Source of the DNA: Clostridiales bacterium | GTDB taxonomy: Bacteria > Bacillota > Clostridia > Christensenellales > Borkfalkiaceae | Direction of reading: 5' to 3' | DNA: 64,000 bases | Assembly: GCA_015055805.1 (NCBI GenBank) | Contig: SVHN01000001.1 | Coordinates: forward strand, 124,001-188,000 | In this document: one piece after another, positions 52,604 through 61,211 of the stretch | Layout of the letters: every line of letters starts with the position of its first letter | How positions within the stretch are numbered: position 1 is the first letter of the stretch | Program-made: the position numbers and the translations under genes | The notes under the pieces: model-generated | Seen by the model: only the letters and a program-made list of their open reading frames with translations | What the model was told of the DNA's origin: nothing | Database searches by the model: none

Positions 52604-54013
52604 ATGAGAGAACATTTTGATTTTTACGGATACAACGCGCCCACTTGGGGTGGATACTACCACGACGGACAAACTTACTTTCTCGGCGAAGATTTTAGAA
52701 GTGTAAAGAGATATAAAGAATATAAATCAATCGGCTTTAACATGTGCTTGTTGCAGCACGAAAACGGTTACGACGGCGAAGAGTGGAAAACATGTTCCAC
52801 AAAAAAATGCTTAGACGTTTGCCAAAAAGCCGGTATTGATAGGGTTATAGTTGAAGATAGACGCCTTAAAAGACTGTGCAAAGAGATACCCGTAGTTGGG
52901 GAGAACGGGAGATTTAAGACCGAAGAAGAGCTTTTAGCCTATCTTGACGAGTGCACTAAACCGTATAGGGATCACCCTTCGTTTTATGCTATTCAGTTAG
53001 AGGACGAACCAGCGTTCAAATATTTAAAAGGTTACGCCGTCGTTTATAAAGCACTTAAAAAACTTCTACCGAAGGTGGAATTGCAATGTAACTTATTGAA
53101 TATGGTGCAGCAAACGCTTATAGCGCCCGATCCCGAAAATTTACAAACTAAGGAAAAGGACTTAGAAGATTATCTTCGCTACTTTGCAAAAGAGAGCGGA
53201 ATAAACTATCTAATGACAGACGAATATGCTTTCCGTGGCAGAAACGTAGTCAGCCCTATTTCAATTCCAACCTTTCAAGTGTTTGCTAACGTGTGCAAGG
53301 ATTTGGGTATCGAATCACGTATCGTATTGCAGTCATTTACTCAAGAAGCGTGTATAGTCGATAAGACTAAACCAGGGTTTTTAGAGGGGAGTATCGCTTG
53401 GCGAAGAATTACCGAAAAGGATATGTACTGGCAGATGAACCTTGCATTAGGTCTAGGTTTTAAGGAGTTTTCTTTCTTTACTTATATGGTAAAAGCAAAA
53501 AAGGACTTCCGTGGAAAGTGGGTAGGTGGCGCAGCCATTGACGGCGGCGCGTTACTAAACTACGACGGAACGAGAAGTAGACTTTGGTATGCAACCCAAA
53601 AGGTTATAAAAGAAGTAAAAGCGTTTGAGCCTGTAATCATTGATTATCAGTATGAAAACGCGTATTTCTTCTTCCCTGACGGAAAGAAAAAAGAAGACTT
53701 TGATTCAACGTCAAATGCAATACTTTCAGACGTTAAAAATCTTGCTATATCTGTTAAGACGCCTAAATACCCCGTAATGGTATCAGAACTTAGAAAGGGA
53801 AATAGTAAAATGTATATGGTTCAAAACATAGGTAATCCTATCGACGAACTAATGTATAAAAAGAGAGCAACCACGTTAGAGATTGATCTTGGCGAACTTA
53901 AAAGTAGAGCAAAGTTTTACTATAAAGGAAAATTAGTTGAGAGAAATCTAGACGGCTCGATCTTAAAAGAAAAGCTAGGTATCGGTCAGGCTATCTTTAT
54001 TGAGATTGAATAA
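52604..54013 (+). CDS. Cytosolic TIM-barrel glycosidase-like protein, copy 2
   Basis: This 469-residue tandem paralogue of the preceding gene lies 11 bases downstream. The motifs are kept: HFDFYGYNAPT, DHPSFYAIQLEDEPAFKY, LMTDEYAFRGR, IVLQSFTQEA and WQMNLALGLGFKEFSFFTYM. Differences cluster in the substrate-facing loops after the first strands, so the copies may act on different linkages. TAAGGAGA precedes the ATG. It looks like an old duplication rather than a recent one. Confidence 0.7.
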   Translation: MREHFDFYGYNAPTWGGYYHDGQTYFLGEDFRSVKRYKEYKSIGFNMCLLQHENGYDGEEWKTCSTKKCLDVCQKAGIDRVIVEDRRLKRLCKEIPVVGENGRFKTEEELLAYLDECTKPYRDHPSFYAIQLEDEPAFKYLKGYAVVYKALKKLLPKVELQCNLLNMVQQTLIAPDPENLQTKEKDLEDYLRYFAKESGINYLMTDEYAFRGRNVVSPISIPTFQVFANVCKDLGIESRIVLQSFTQEACIVDKTKPGFLEGSIAWRRITEKDMYWQMNLALGLGFKEFSFFTYMVKAKKDFRGKWVGGAAIDGGALLNYDGTRSRLWYATQKVIKEVKAFEPVIIDYQYENAYFFFPDGKKKEDFDSTSNAILSDVKNLAISVKTPKYPVMVSELRKGNSKMYMVQNIGNPIDELMYKKRATTLEIDLGELKSRAKFYYKGKLVERNLDGSILKEKLGIGQAIFIEIE

Positions 54014-54064
54014 ACGTTAACTGCGCTGGAAAACAATTTATCAGCGTTATTATAAGGAGAAATT

Positions 54065-55543
54065 ATGATTAACGATCTAAACTTTGTTTCCCCCGAATCT
54101 GAAGGGATATCGTCTAGTAACGTCCTAGAATTTATAAAGCAAGTTGAGTACTATAAAATTAATATGCACTCATTTATCCTTGCAAGAAACGGCAATATCA
54201 TTGCTGAGAGTTATGCTCAGCACTTCGATAAGGATTTTAAGCACAGAATATATTCGTCAAGTAAAAGTTTTGTTGCATTGGCGGTGGGGCTTGCTGTAAC
54301 CGAAGGTAAAATGAAACTTACCGATAAGGTAGTTGACCTACTTAAAAACTACCTAAAAACCGAGCCGACAAAACGCGTAAAACAAGCTACCGTTTACGAC
54401 TGCTTAACAATGAGTTTAGGACATACTGGTAACTCTAACCCCGAAAATCCCAACAACTGGATTGAGAACAACCTTAACAACGCCAACGATTATTGTGCAC
54501 CGGGTACTAGGTTTATCTACAACTCAGGCGCAGAACTTATGGCTGCGGCAATCAAAGAAGTTACGGGCAAAGAGTTTTTGGACTATCTTCGTCCTATATT
54601 CGACAAAATCGGCGTTTCTAAGGACGTATGGTGCGTTAAGAACGCAGAGAATATAAGTTGGGGTGGTAGCGGTGTTGTCATTACGCTTAGAGACTTTGCA
54701 AAGGTTGGTGAGTTCGTGCTTAACCTTGGCGAAGTAAACGGCGAACAACTAATCGACAGAGAATACTTAAAACAAGCAACTAGCATGCAGATATTTAACT
54801 GCGTCACAAACAATTACTGTCCGCTAAAAGGCGGTGGGTACGGCTATCTTATGTGGATAACGCCAAACGCCGCATGTTTTAGGGGAATGGGACTTCAACA
54901 GTGTTTTATGTTTATGGATAAAGGTTTGCTTTTTGTTTGTCAAGGCGACACCCAAGGCGCAGGCGTTGACTACCAAGACAGCGTGGTTTACGACCTTGTA
55001 AAATATCATATTTACGACAAGATAGGTAAAGTAAAGAAAGAAGGCAAGGCATACGAGCGACTAAAAGCAAAACTTGCTAGCGGTATAAATCGTCCTATGT
55101 ACGGAAAACCCCACGCAGATTACGAGAGCGTTGTGAACGGAAAGACTTACGAGTTCCCCGAACCCAACCCCGTTATGGGTTGGAAATGGTTTAGGTTTGA
55201 CTTTAACGGCGACGAAGGAACTATAACTTATGAAAATAAGCGAGGCGAAAAGCAGATAAAGTTCGGCATGGGTAAGTTCGTTAAATCGACCTTTCCTGAA
55301 ACGCATTATTACGACGTTAAGCGTGATGAGCCGTCGGGAAGAGAACAAGATTGCGAGGCGGTTGTCGAGTGGGTTGAAGATAAAAAGATGCTTCTAAGAG
55401 TTCATATTATAGACACGAATTTTGGCAACACTTTTGGACAGTTTAGTTTTAAGGGTGACGAAGTAACGCTTATATTTAACGTAAGGGGCGAATTCTTCCT
55501 TGAAGATTACGTAGGCAGCGCAAGTGGCGTATTAAAAGGATAA
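54065..55543 (+). CDS. Beta-lactamase-fold serine hydrolase with extra C-terminal domain
   Basis: This 492-residue protein is of the class C beta-lactamase/esterase type. The SxxK nucleophile motif is SSSK near residue 62 and the YxN motif is YNSG near 155. There is no signal peptide, which argues against cell-wall or antibiotic functions. An esterase that removes acyl decorations from imported sugars is plausible. The last 130 residues (from about 360) form a beta-rich domain of unknown role. AAGGAGA precedes the ATG. Confidence 0.8.
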   Translation: MINDLNFVSPESEGISSSNVLEFIKQVEYYKINMHSFILARNGNIIAESYAQHFDKDFKHRIYSSSKSFVALAVGLAVTEGKMKLTDKVVDLLKNYLKTEPTKRVKQATVYDCLTMSLGHTGNSNPENPNNWIENNLNNANDYCAPGTRFIYNSGAELMAAAIKEVTGKEFLDYLRPIFDKIGVSKDVWCVKNAENISWGGSGVVITLRDFAKVGEFVLNLGEVNGEQLIDREYLKQATSMQIFNCVTNNYCPLKGGGYGYLMWITPNAACFRGMGLQQCFMFMDKGLLFVCQGDTQGAGVDYQDSVVYDLVKYHIYDKIGKVKKEGKAYERLKAKLASGINRPMYGKPHADYESVVNGKTYEFPEPNPVMGWKWFRFDFNGDEGTITYENKRGEKQIKFGMGKFVKSTFPETHYYDVKRDEPSGREQDCEAVVEWVEDKKMLLRVHIIDTNFGNTFGQFSFKGDEVTLIFNVRGEFFLEDYVGSASGVLKG

Positions 55544-55555
55544 AGGAGTAAAAAG

Positions 55556-56656
55556 ATGAAAATTATTATCGGTGCAGATATCGTATCTACCGCTGGTAAC
55601 GAAAAAGAATTTATAAGCGGCGACGCAACCAAACTCGTCGGCAAAGAACTAAAACAAATTCTTGACGACGCAGATTATATTATAGCCAACTTAGAAGTTC
55701 CGCTATGCAGAGAAGAACAACCGCTCGTTAAATCAGGGCCTTGCTTAATTGCGAACCCCGACACCATTAACGGTTATAAAGCACTCGGTATAAATCTTTT
55801 GGCACTTGCAAACAACCATACAATGGATCAAAGCGCGCAGGGCTTTATATCAACTATGAAAACTCTTGACGACGCGGGCATTCCTTACGTAGGCGGCGGT
55901 ATGAACCAAGAAGAAGCCGCAAAACCGTATATATTCAAACTAGGTGATAAAACCATAGGCGTTTACGCTTGCGCTGAACACGAATACGGTTGGGCGCGTG
56001 ATTACGGCTTAGGGGCTAACGGTTTTGATCCGCTAGACAGCCTTGACGAAATTCAAGACCTTAAATCTAAGGTCGATTACTGCATAGTTTTATACCACGG
56101 CGGAAGAGAACACCACCGTTATCCCACGCCAAGACTTCAAAAAGTGTGCAGAAAGATAGTAGAAAAAGGCGCGGATCTAGTTTTATGTCAGCATACTCAT
56201 TGCGTAGGTGCAATGGAAGAATATAAAGGCGGAACGATAGTTTTCGGCATGGGTAACTTTCTTTTTGATTACGTTCGCTGCGAGTGGTGGGAAAACAGTA
56301 TTTTGGTATCGGTAGATTTTACGGAAAACGGTGTAAAAATCGACTATATTCCTATTGAACAAGTAGATAATAGTTTTATAAGACTTTCGCACAATAAAGA
56401 TATTTTAGAAGGATTTTACCGCCGTTCTGAAGAGATAAAAGACCCTGAATTAGTTCAGAAAAAATTCCACGAACTAGCAATGGAAATGCAGAAGAACTAT
56501 TATTACGGCAATATATTTAAGCATATTATGATACCTACAGCCGTATCTGGTCCGTACAGAAAACCCATAGAGAACTGTATCCGTTGCGAAGTCCATCGCG
56601 AAATGATTTTGGAAAGCCTAAGGGAAGAAACTCAAGAACCACTAAAACTTCAATAA
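55556..56656 (+). CDS. CapA family protein (metallophosphatase-like)
   Basis: This 366-residue protein belongs to the PGA_cap family. Members are linked to poly-gamma-glutamate synthesis, but the fold is that of a calcineurin-like phosphoesterase and many have other roles. The metal-binding blocks are visible: NLEVPL near 47, ANNHTMDQSAQGF near 88, YHGGREHH near 182, CQHTHCVG near 217. There is no signal peptide or transmembrane helix. At the end of a glycan operon it may act on a phosphorylated or decorated sugar. AAAGGAG precedes the ATG. Confidence 0.82.
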   Translation: MKIIIGADIVSTAGNEKEFISGDATKLVGKELKQILDDADYIIANLEVPLCREEQPLVKSGPCLIANPDTINGYKALGINLLALANNHTMDQSAQGFISTMKTLDDAGIPYVGGGMNQEEAAKPYIFKLGDKTIGVYACAEHEYGWARDYGLGANGFDPLDSLDEIQDLKSKVDYCIVLYHGGREHHRYPTPRLQKVCRKIVEKGADLVLCQHTHCVGAMEEYKGGTIVFGMGNFLFDYVRCEWWENSILVSVDFTENGVKIDYIPIEQVDNSFIRLSHNKDILEGFYRRSEEIKDPELVQKKFHELAMEMQKNYYYGNIFKHIMIPTAVSGPYRKPIENCIRCEVHREMILESLREETQEPLKLQ

Positions 56657-56691
56657 TCTAAAAAATCTTTCCGCACTATGCGAAAAAACGC

Positions 56692-56720
56692 TTGACAGTA
56701 GCGCGGACTATATGTATAAT
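56692..56720 (+). promoter_or_regulatory. Consensus promoter of ylxM-ffh
   Basis: TTGACA (56692-56697), 17-bp spacer, TATAAT (56715-56720). Both hexamers match the consensus exactly. Confidence 0.92.
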
Positions 56721-56724
56721 ATCA

Positions 56725-56760
56725 AGGTGTAAAGCAAAAAATCTTTACACCTTTTATTTT
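56725..56760 (+). terminator. Terminator-like hairpin at the transcription start of ylxM-ffh
   Basis: AGGTGTAAAG (56725-56734) and CTTTACACCT (56743-56752) form a perfect 10-bp stem followed by a T-rich run. It can end the glycan operon. Because the promoter lies just upstream, the same hairpin also makes up the extreme 5' end of the ylxM-ffh mRNA. Confidence 0.85.
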
Positions 56761-56766
56761 TAGGCT

Positions 56767-57066
56767 ATGGAAAAAGATTTAGAGTATATTGAACTTTTTG
56801 AAATATATAAAGACTTACTTACCGAAAAGCAAAGGGAATTGTTTTCATCGCATTACCTATACGACTTGTCGCTGTCCGAGATAGCAGAAGAAGAGGGCGG
56901 TAGTCGGCAAAGCGTGTACGACGCGGTAAAAAAGGTCAAGAAAAAGTTATCAGAATACGAGAATAGCCTTAAAATCAGAGAAAAGAATAACCTATTAAAA
57001 GCGTTATCAGAAAAGACGAAAGATGGCGAAACTGCAAGGGCAATAAGGGAGATAATTGAAAGGTAA
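56767..57066 (+). CDS. ylxM: YlxM family HTH protein
   Basis: This 99-residue protein (UPF0122) has a sigma-70 region 4-like helix-turn-helix (LSEIAEEEGGSRQSVYDAVK). In Bacillota it is encoded with ffh and associates with the signal recognition particle. Its TAA overlaps the ATG of ffh by one base, so the two are coupled. The Shine-Dalgarno sequence is short (AGG). Confidence 0.93.
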   Translation: MEKDLEYIELFEIYKDLLTEKQRELFSSHYLYDLSLSEIAEEEGGSRQSVYDAVKKVKKKLSEYENSLKIREKNNLLKALSEKTKDGETARAIREIIER

Positions 57067-58382
57067 TGGCGTTATTTTCAGGACTTTCAGAAAAACTTAA
57101 TCACATCTTTTCAAAACTAACCAAGCACGGCAGACTTACCGAACTTGAAATTAAGACTGCAATGCGTGAAGTTCGTATCGCGCTTTTAGAGGCGGACGTA
57201 AATATCAGCGTCGTTAAAGAGTTCGTATCAAAGGTTAGTGAACGCGCGGTCGGGCAGGAAATCTTAAAGAGTTTAAGCCCCACTCAGCAGGTAATAAAAA
57301 TCGTAAACGAAGAACTCATTGCGTTAATGGGTTCTACCAACAATAAACTAGCCGTAGCAAGCACACCGCCAACCATAATAATGATGGCAGGTCTTCAAGG
57401 CGCAGGTAAAACGACCTTGGTTGGAAAACTTGGTTTGCACCTAAAAAAACAGGGCAAGAAACCCCTTTTGGTTGCTTGTGACGTTTACCGTCCAGCGGCA
57501 ATCAATCAACTAAAAGTAGTTGGCGAAAAGGCTGGCTGCACGGTCTTTGAAAAGGGACAAGGCAACCCCGTTAAGATAGCAAAAGAAGGCGTTAATTACG
57601 CTAAGTCTTACGGCTTTGACACGGTTATAATCGATACTGCGGGTAGACTTCAGATAGACGAAGAGTTGATGAAAGAGCTTGAAAAGATTAAAGCCGAAGT
57701 AAACCCTGCGGAAATCTTGCTTGTCGTTGACTCTATGACCGGTCAAGTAGCAGTTGAAGTTGCAGATACGTTCAATAAACGACTAGAAGTCACGGGTTTA
57801 GTCTTGACTAAACTTGACGGTGATACAAGGGGCGGCGCAACCCTTTCAATGAAAGCGGTTACGGGCAAACCCATAAAATTCTGTTCGGTTGGTGAAAAAC
57901 TCGGTGATTTAGAGCCGTTTTATCCCGATCGTATGGCAAACCGTATACTCGGTATGGGTGACGTGCTGTCGCTGATTGAAAAGGCGCAAGAGGCGGTTAC
58001 CGAAGAACAGGCTAAAAAAATGGAAAAGAAGTTTAGGGAAAATTCTTTTACCCTAGACGACTATCTGACCCAGTTTGAAACCATGAACAAAATGGGCGGT
58101 ATGAAAAATATACTTTCCATGCTTCCGGGTATGGGCTCTAAGTTCAAAGTTAAAGAAGAAGACATTGACGAAAAAAAGATGATCACAATGAAAGCGATAA
58201 TCCAGTCAATGACAATGAAAGAAAGGGAAAACCCCAACCTTATCAACTCGTCTAGAAAGAATAGAATAGCCAAGGGTAGCGGCACTAGCGTTCAAGAAGT
58301 CAACCGCGTATTAAAGCAGTTCGAGCAGACGAAGATGATGATGAAACAGATGAAGAATAATAGAATGTTCAGACCTTTTTAA
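57066..58382 (+). CDS. ffh: Signal recognition particle protein Ffh
   Basis: This 438-residue GTPase binds the 4.5S/6S RNA and signal sequences to target membrane proteins. The N domain is at about 1-90. The G domain has G1 GLQGAGKTTLVG near 107, DTAGRLQIDEELM and TKLDGDTRGG. The methionine-rich M domain runs from about 300, with MNKMGGMKNILSMLPGMG and the RNA-binding SSRKNRIAKGSG. It ends in a basic, Met-rich tail. No SRP RNA gene is seen in the window. Confidence 0.96.
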   Translation: MALFSGLSEKLNHIFSKLTKHGRLTELEIKTAMREVRIALLEADVNISVVKEFVSKVSERAVGQEILKSLSPTQQVIKIVNEELIALMGSTNNKLAVASTPPTIIMMAGLQGAGKTTLVGKLGLHLKKQGKKPLLVACDVYRPAAINQLKVVGEKAGCTVFEKGQGNPVKIAKEGVNYAKSYGFDTVIIDTAGRLQIDEELMKELEKIKAEVNPAEILLVVDSMTGQVAVEVADTFNKRLEVTGLVLTKLDGDTRGGATLSMKAVTGKPIKFCSVGEKLGDLEPFYPDRMANRILGMGDVLSLIEKAQEAVTEEQAKKMEKKFRENSFTLDDYLTQFETMNKMGGMKNILSMLPGMGSKFKVKEEDIDEKKMITMKAIIQSMTMKERENPNLINSSRKNRIAKGSGTSVQEVNRVLKQFEQTKMMMKQMKNNRMFRPF

Positions 58383-58386
58383 ACGT

Positions 58387-58539
58387 CTGAAATGCGGCGT
58401 ATCTCGTCGTTGCGTTCCGTGTTGCTTAGGTTGCGTACAGAAAGTACGCGCCCTGTCGCAATACTCACGCGCCTAGACCTACTTGCATTTGAGCCGTTTG
58501 GATTAGCAATAGCTGAAATGCGGCGTATCTCGTCGTTGC
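58387..58539. repeat. Pair of 27-bp direct repeats with hairpin in the ffh-rpsP spacer
   Basis: The 27-bp sequence at 58387-58413, which contains AAATGCGGCGTATCTCGTCG, recurs exactly at 58513-58539. Between the copies, GCGTAC-AGAAA-GTACGC (58433-58449) forms a hairpin like that at 759-775. CGCAATACT is also shared with the other long spacers. No gene is seen. The sequence after 58540 is AT-rich and probably holds the rpsP promoter, with TTGACA at 58552 but no good -10 box at the right distance. Confidence 0.85.
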
Positions 58540-58600
58540 ATAAAAACTTAATTGACAAAAAATAAAATTATATAAAAACCATTACAAGGAGAAAAGAACA

Positions 58601-58897
58601 ATGGCAGTAAAAATGAGATTAACCAGAATGGGCGACAAGAAATCACCCTTCTACCGTATCGTTGTAACCGATTCGAGAAATGCGCGTGATGGAGCGTACA
58701 TTGACAAAGTAGGTCACTACAATCCTACCACCGTACCTGCGGAAATCGTTATTGACGTAGAAAAGGCAAAAGATTGGCTCGCAAAAGGCGTTCAGCCCAC
58801 CGATACCGTAAAGAATATTCTTGTAAACACCGGCGTTATGCCCAAGCCCACCAAGCTTTCACCTGCAAAAACCAAAGTCCGCAAATCTTCTAAGTAA
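58601..58897 (+). CDS. rpsP: 30S ribosomal protein S16
   Basis: This 98-residue small-subunit protein is clear from [20 protein letters not shown] and GHYNPTT. It is slightly longer than the usual 80-90 residues because of a lysine-rich tail. It leads the conserved rpsP-khpA-rimM-trmD group. AAGGAGA precedes the ATG. Confidence 0.97.
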   Translation: MAVKMRLTRMGDKKSPFYRIVVTDSRNARDGAYIDKVGHYNPTTVPAEIVIDVEKAKDWLAKGVQPTDTVKNILVNTGVMPKPTKLSPAKTKVRKSSK

Positions 58898-58916
58898 TTA
58901 GAGAGAAGGAGCGGAT

Positions 58917-59162
58917 ATGATAGAACTTATTAAATACGTTATAAACTGTTTTGCCGAAAAGACGGACGAGATAGAATACGATATCGTTGAAAACGGCAAA
59001 AACGTTTCGGTAACGGTAACTCTTTCTGAGAGTGATATGGGCAAGGTTATCGGCCGTCAAGGCAAGATTGCTAAGGCTCTTCGCACGCTCGTTCGCGCTG
59101 GCTCTCTAAAAGAAAACAAAAAGTACAATATCGAAATAGTAGAACGTGGGGAAAAGGAATAA
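58917..59162 (+). CDS. khpA: KH domain RNA-binding protein KhpA
   Basis: This 81-residue protein has a single KH domain with the GxxG loop in GKVIGRQGKIAKALRTLV. It binds RNA, usually together with KhpB, and affects cell division and translation in Bacillota. AGAAGGAG precedes the ATG. Its place between rpsP and rimM is conserved. Confidence 0.95.
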   Translation: MIELIKYVINCFAEKTDEIEYDIVENGKNVSVTVTLSESDMGKVIGRQGKIAKALRTLVRAGSLKENKKYNIEIVERGEKE

Positions 59163-59192
59163 TTTCCCCCGTTTTCTTTCACGGCAGGTATT

Positions 59193-59702
59193 ATGGAAGA
59201 TACACTTAAAATCGGTCTTATAGTCAAGCCGCAAGGCATAAGGGGCGAACTAAAAGTTCAACCTTTAACCGACGATATTAATCGCTATAAAGGGCTTAAA
59301 GAAGTCTTGATTGACGACAAAACCTATCGCGTAACGAATACCGTTATAAGCGGCGACATGGTTTTTTTAAGCCTTTTCGGCGTTTCGGACAGAAATGCCG
59401 CGGAAACTTTCCGCGGTAAGTTTTTGCGTGTAAAAAGGGAGAACGCTATTCCGCTTGAAGAAGGGCGTTATTATATCGTAGATATAGTCGGTTGTGAAAT
59501 TAAGACGGACGACGGGCAAGACGTCGGCAAGGTTTTAGAGATAACTAGCGCAAGAACGGATATCTTTACCGTTAAATGTCAAGACGGAAGAGTTTTGCGT
59601 TTTCCTTTCTTAAAAGACCTTGTTTTAAGTGTGGATATTGATAATAAATTGATTACCGTGAGTGGAAAAAGACTATTAGAGGTGAGCTGTTATGAAGATT
59701 GA
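59193..59702 (+). CDS. rimM: Ribosome maturation factor RimM
   Basis: This 169-residue protein helps assemble the 30S head and binds S19. The N-terminal domain begins LKIGLIVKPQGIRGELKVQP. The C-terminal PRC-barrel part has YYIVDIVGCEI near 95 and FPFLKDLVLSVDI near 140. It overlaps trmD by 11 bases. Confidence 0.95.
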   Translation: MEDTLKIGLIVKPQGIRGELKVQPLTDDINRYKGLKEVLIDDKTYRVTNTVISGDMVFLSLFGVSDRNAAETFRGKFLRVKRENAIPLEEGRYYIVDIVGCEIKTDDGQDVGKVLEITSARTDIFTVKCQDGRVLRFPFLKDLVLSVDIDNKLITVSGKRLLEVSCYED

Positions 59703-60363
59703 CGTGCTTACCCTTTTTCCCGAGATGTTTACGCCCTTAAAAACAAGTATAATCGGCAGGGCGGTGGACAGCGGAAAACTCGATATTAATATCGTGGATA
59801 TACGCGACTATACGCTAGACAAGCACAAAAAGTGCGACGACACGCCTTTTGGCGGCGGAGCAGGTATGGTTATGATGCCGCAACCGATAGCAAGCGCAAT
59901 CGAAGCGGTTGATCCCGACCACGAGGCTAAAAGGATTTATCTTTCACCTAAGGGTAGAACGTTTAATCAGCAGATAGTTTTAGAGTATTCTAAGGCTGAG
60001 CGACTTCTTCTTTTATGCGGTCATTACGAAGGTGTTGACCAAAGGGTACTAGACCTATATATAGACGAAGAACTATCAATCGGCGATTTCGTTTTAACGG
60101 GTGGGGAAATTCCAGCAATGGCTGTCGTTGACGCTGTAAGTAGATACGTTGACGGCGTTATAAACGGCGAATCCTTAGAACAGGAAAGCTTTGCTAGCGG
60201 TATGCTTGAATATCCACATTATACTAGACCGCAAGAGTTTAAAGGACTTAAAGTTCCCGACGTACTACTCAGCGGACACCACGCGAATATCGATAAGTGG
60301 CGGCTTGAAAAATCCAAAGAGATTACTAGGAAAAACCGCCCAGATCTTTTAACGGATAAATAA
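59692..60363 (+). CDS. trmD: tRNA (guanine-N1)-methyltransferase
   Basis: This 223-residue SPOUT enzyme methylates G37 of tRNA and so prevents frameshifts. The start MKIDVLTLFPEMF, the knot motif LLCGHYEGVDQR near 110 and SIGDFVLTGGEIPAM near 130 are diagnostic. It is slightly shorter than the typical 240 residues at the C-terminus. GAGGTGA lies within rimM, so translation is coupled. Confidence 0.97.
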   Translation: MKIDVLTLFPEMFTPLKTSIIGRAVDSGKLDINIVDIRDYTLDKHKKCDDTPFGGGAGMVMMPQPIASAIEAVDPDHEAKRIYLSPKGRTFNQQIVLEYSKAERLLLLCGHYEGVDQRVLDLYIDEELSIGDFVLTGGEIPAMAVVDAVSRYVDGVINGESLEQESFASGMLEYPHYTRPQEFKGLKVPDVLLSGHHANIDKWRLEKSKEITRKNRPDLLTDK

Positions 60364-60376
60364 ACGGATAGATTAT

Positions 60377-61210
60377 ATGCAACATTTACAATGGTTTCCC
60401 GGGCATATGACTGCCGCGATGCGAATGATGGAAGAGAACTTAAAGTCGGTAGACGGCGTTATGGTCGTCTTGGACGCTCGCGCCCCAAGAGCATCAAGGA
60501 ACAATAAGCTTGCGAAACTCTTTAACAACAAAAAAGTATTATATGTACTTAATAAAACCGACCTCGTATCACCTGTGGACGTAAAGCGTACGGTGCAGGA
60601 ATTTTCCGACGAGGGTTTAGAAACGGTGGCGGTAAGCGCAATGGATAAGCGCGCCGTCGATTTGTTGTATAATCGTATATTCGCGCTGTTAAAAGAAAAA
60701 CTCGACAGAAATAAAGAAAAGGGCGTTTTTAAGCCTATAAGGATAATGGTTGCAGGTATCCCGAACACGGGAAAATCTACCATAATAAACGCGCTTTGCG
60801 GCGGTAAAAAGGCTGTTACGGGAAACAAGGCAGGCGTTACCAAAGGAAAACAATGGGTAAGACTAAGAGAACTTGAACTTCTTGATACGCCAGGCACTAT
60901 GCCCCCTGCGTTCGAGAATCAGACCTTAGCCAAACACCTTGCGTATATCGGCAGTATGAACGACGCAAACATTGATTTTAACGATCTAGCCTTTGAACTT
61001 TTGAAAGAGTTAAAAGAAAGTTATCCCAACCTTTTAAAGGAAAAGTACGGCATAGAAAACCTTGACGTAGAACCGCTTGAACTGTTCAACGCCATCTGCG
61101 TTAGAAGAGGCTTTTTGCGTCGTGGCGGTGAATACGATTACGACCGCTGTTCAGTTGCAATCGTGGACGATTTTAGAAAGGGAAGAATAGGCAAGATTAT
61201 TCTTGATTAA
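60377..61210 (+). CDS. rbgA: Ribosome biogenesis GTPase RbgA
   Basis: This 277-residue circularly permuted GTPase acts in late 50S assembly. The motif order is permuted: G4 NKTD near 59 comes before G1 GIPNTGKST near 127 and G3 DTPG near 174. The N-terminal WFPGHMTAAMRMM is typical. The C-terminal helical ANTAR-like domain is present. There is no strong Shine-Dalgarno sequence. Neighbours are trmD and rnhB, as in many Bacillota. Confidence 0.95.
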   Translation: MQHLQWFPGHMTAAMRMMEENLKSVDGVMVVLDARAPRASRNNKLAKLFNNKKVLYVLNKTDLVSPVDVKRTVQEFSDEGLETVAVSAMDKRAVDLLYNRIFALLKEKLDRNKEKGVFKPIRIMVAGIPNTGKSTIINALCGGKKAVTGNKAGVTKGKQWVRLRELELLDTPGTMPPAFENQTLAKHLAYIGSMNDANIDFNDLAFELLKELKESYPNLLKEKYGIENLDVEPLELFNAICVRRGFLRRGGEYDYDRCSVAIVDDFRKGRIGKIILD

Positions 61211-61211
61211 T

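Noticed and set aside
58552-58580. TTGACA as the rpsP promoter
   Set aside because: TATAAA is only 13 bp away and no -10 box stands at 16-18 bp, so I did not call a promoter with confidence.
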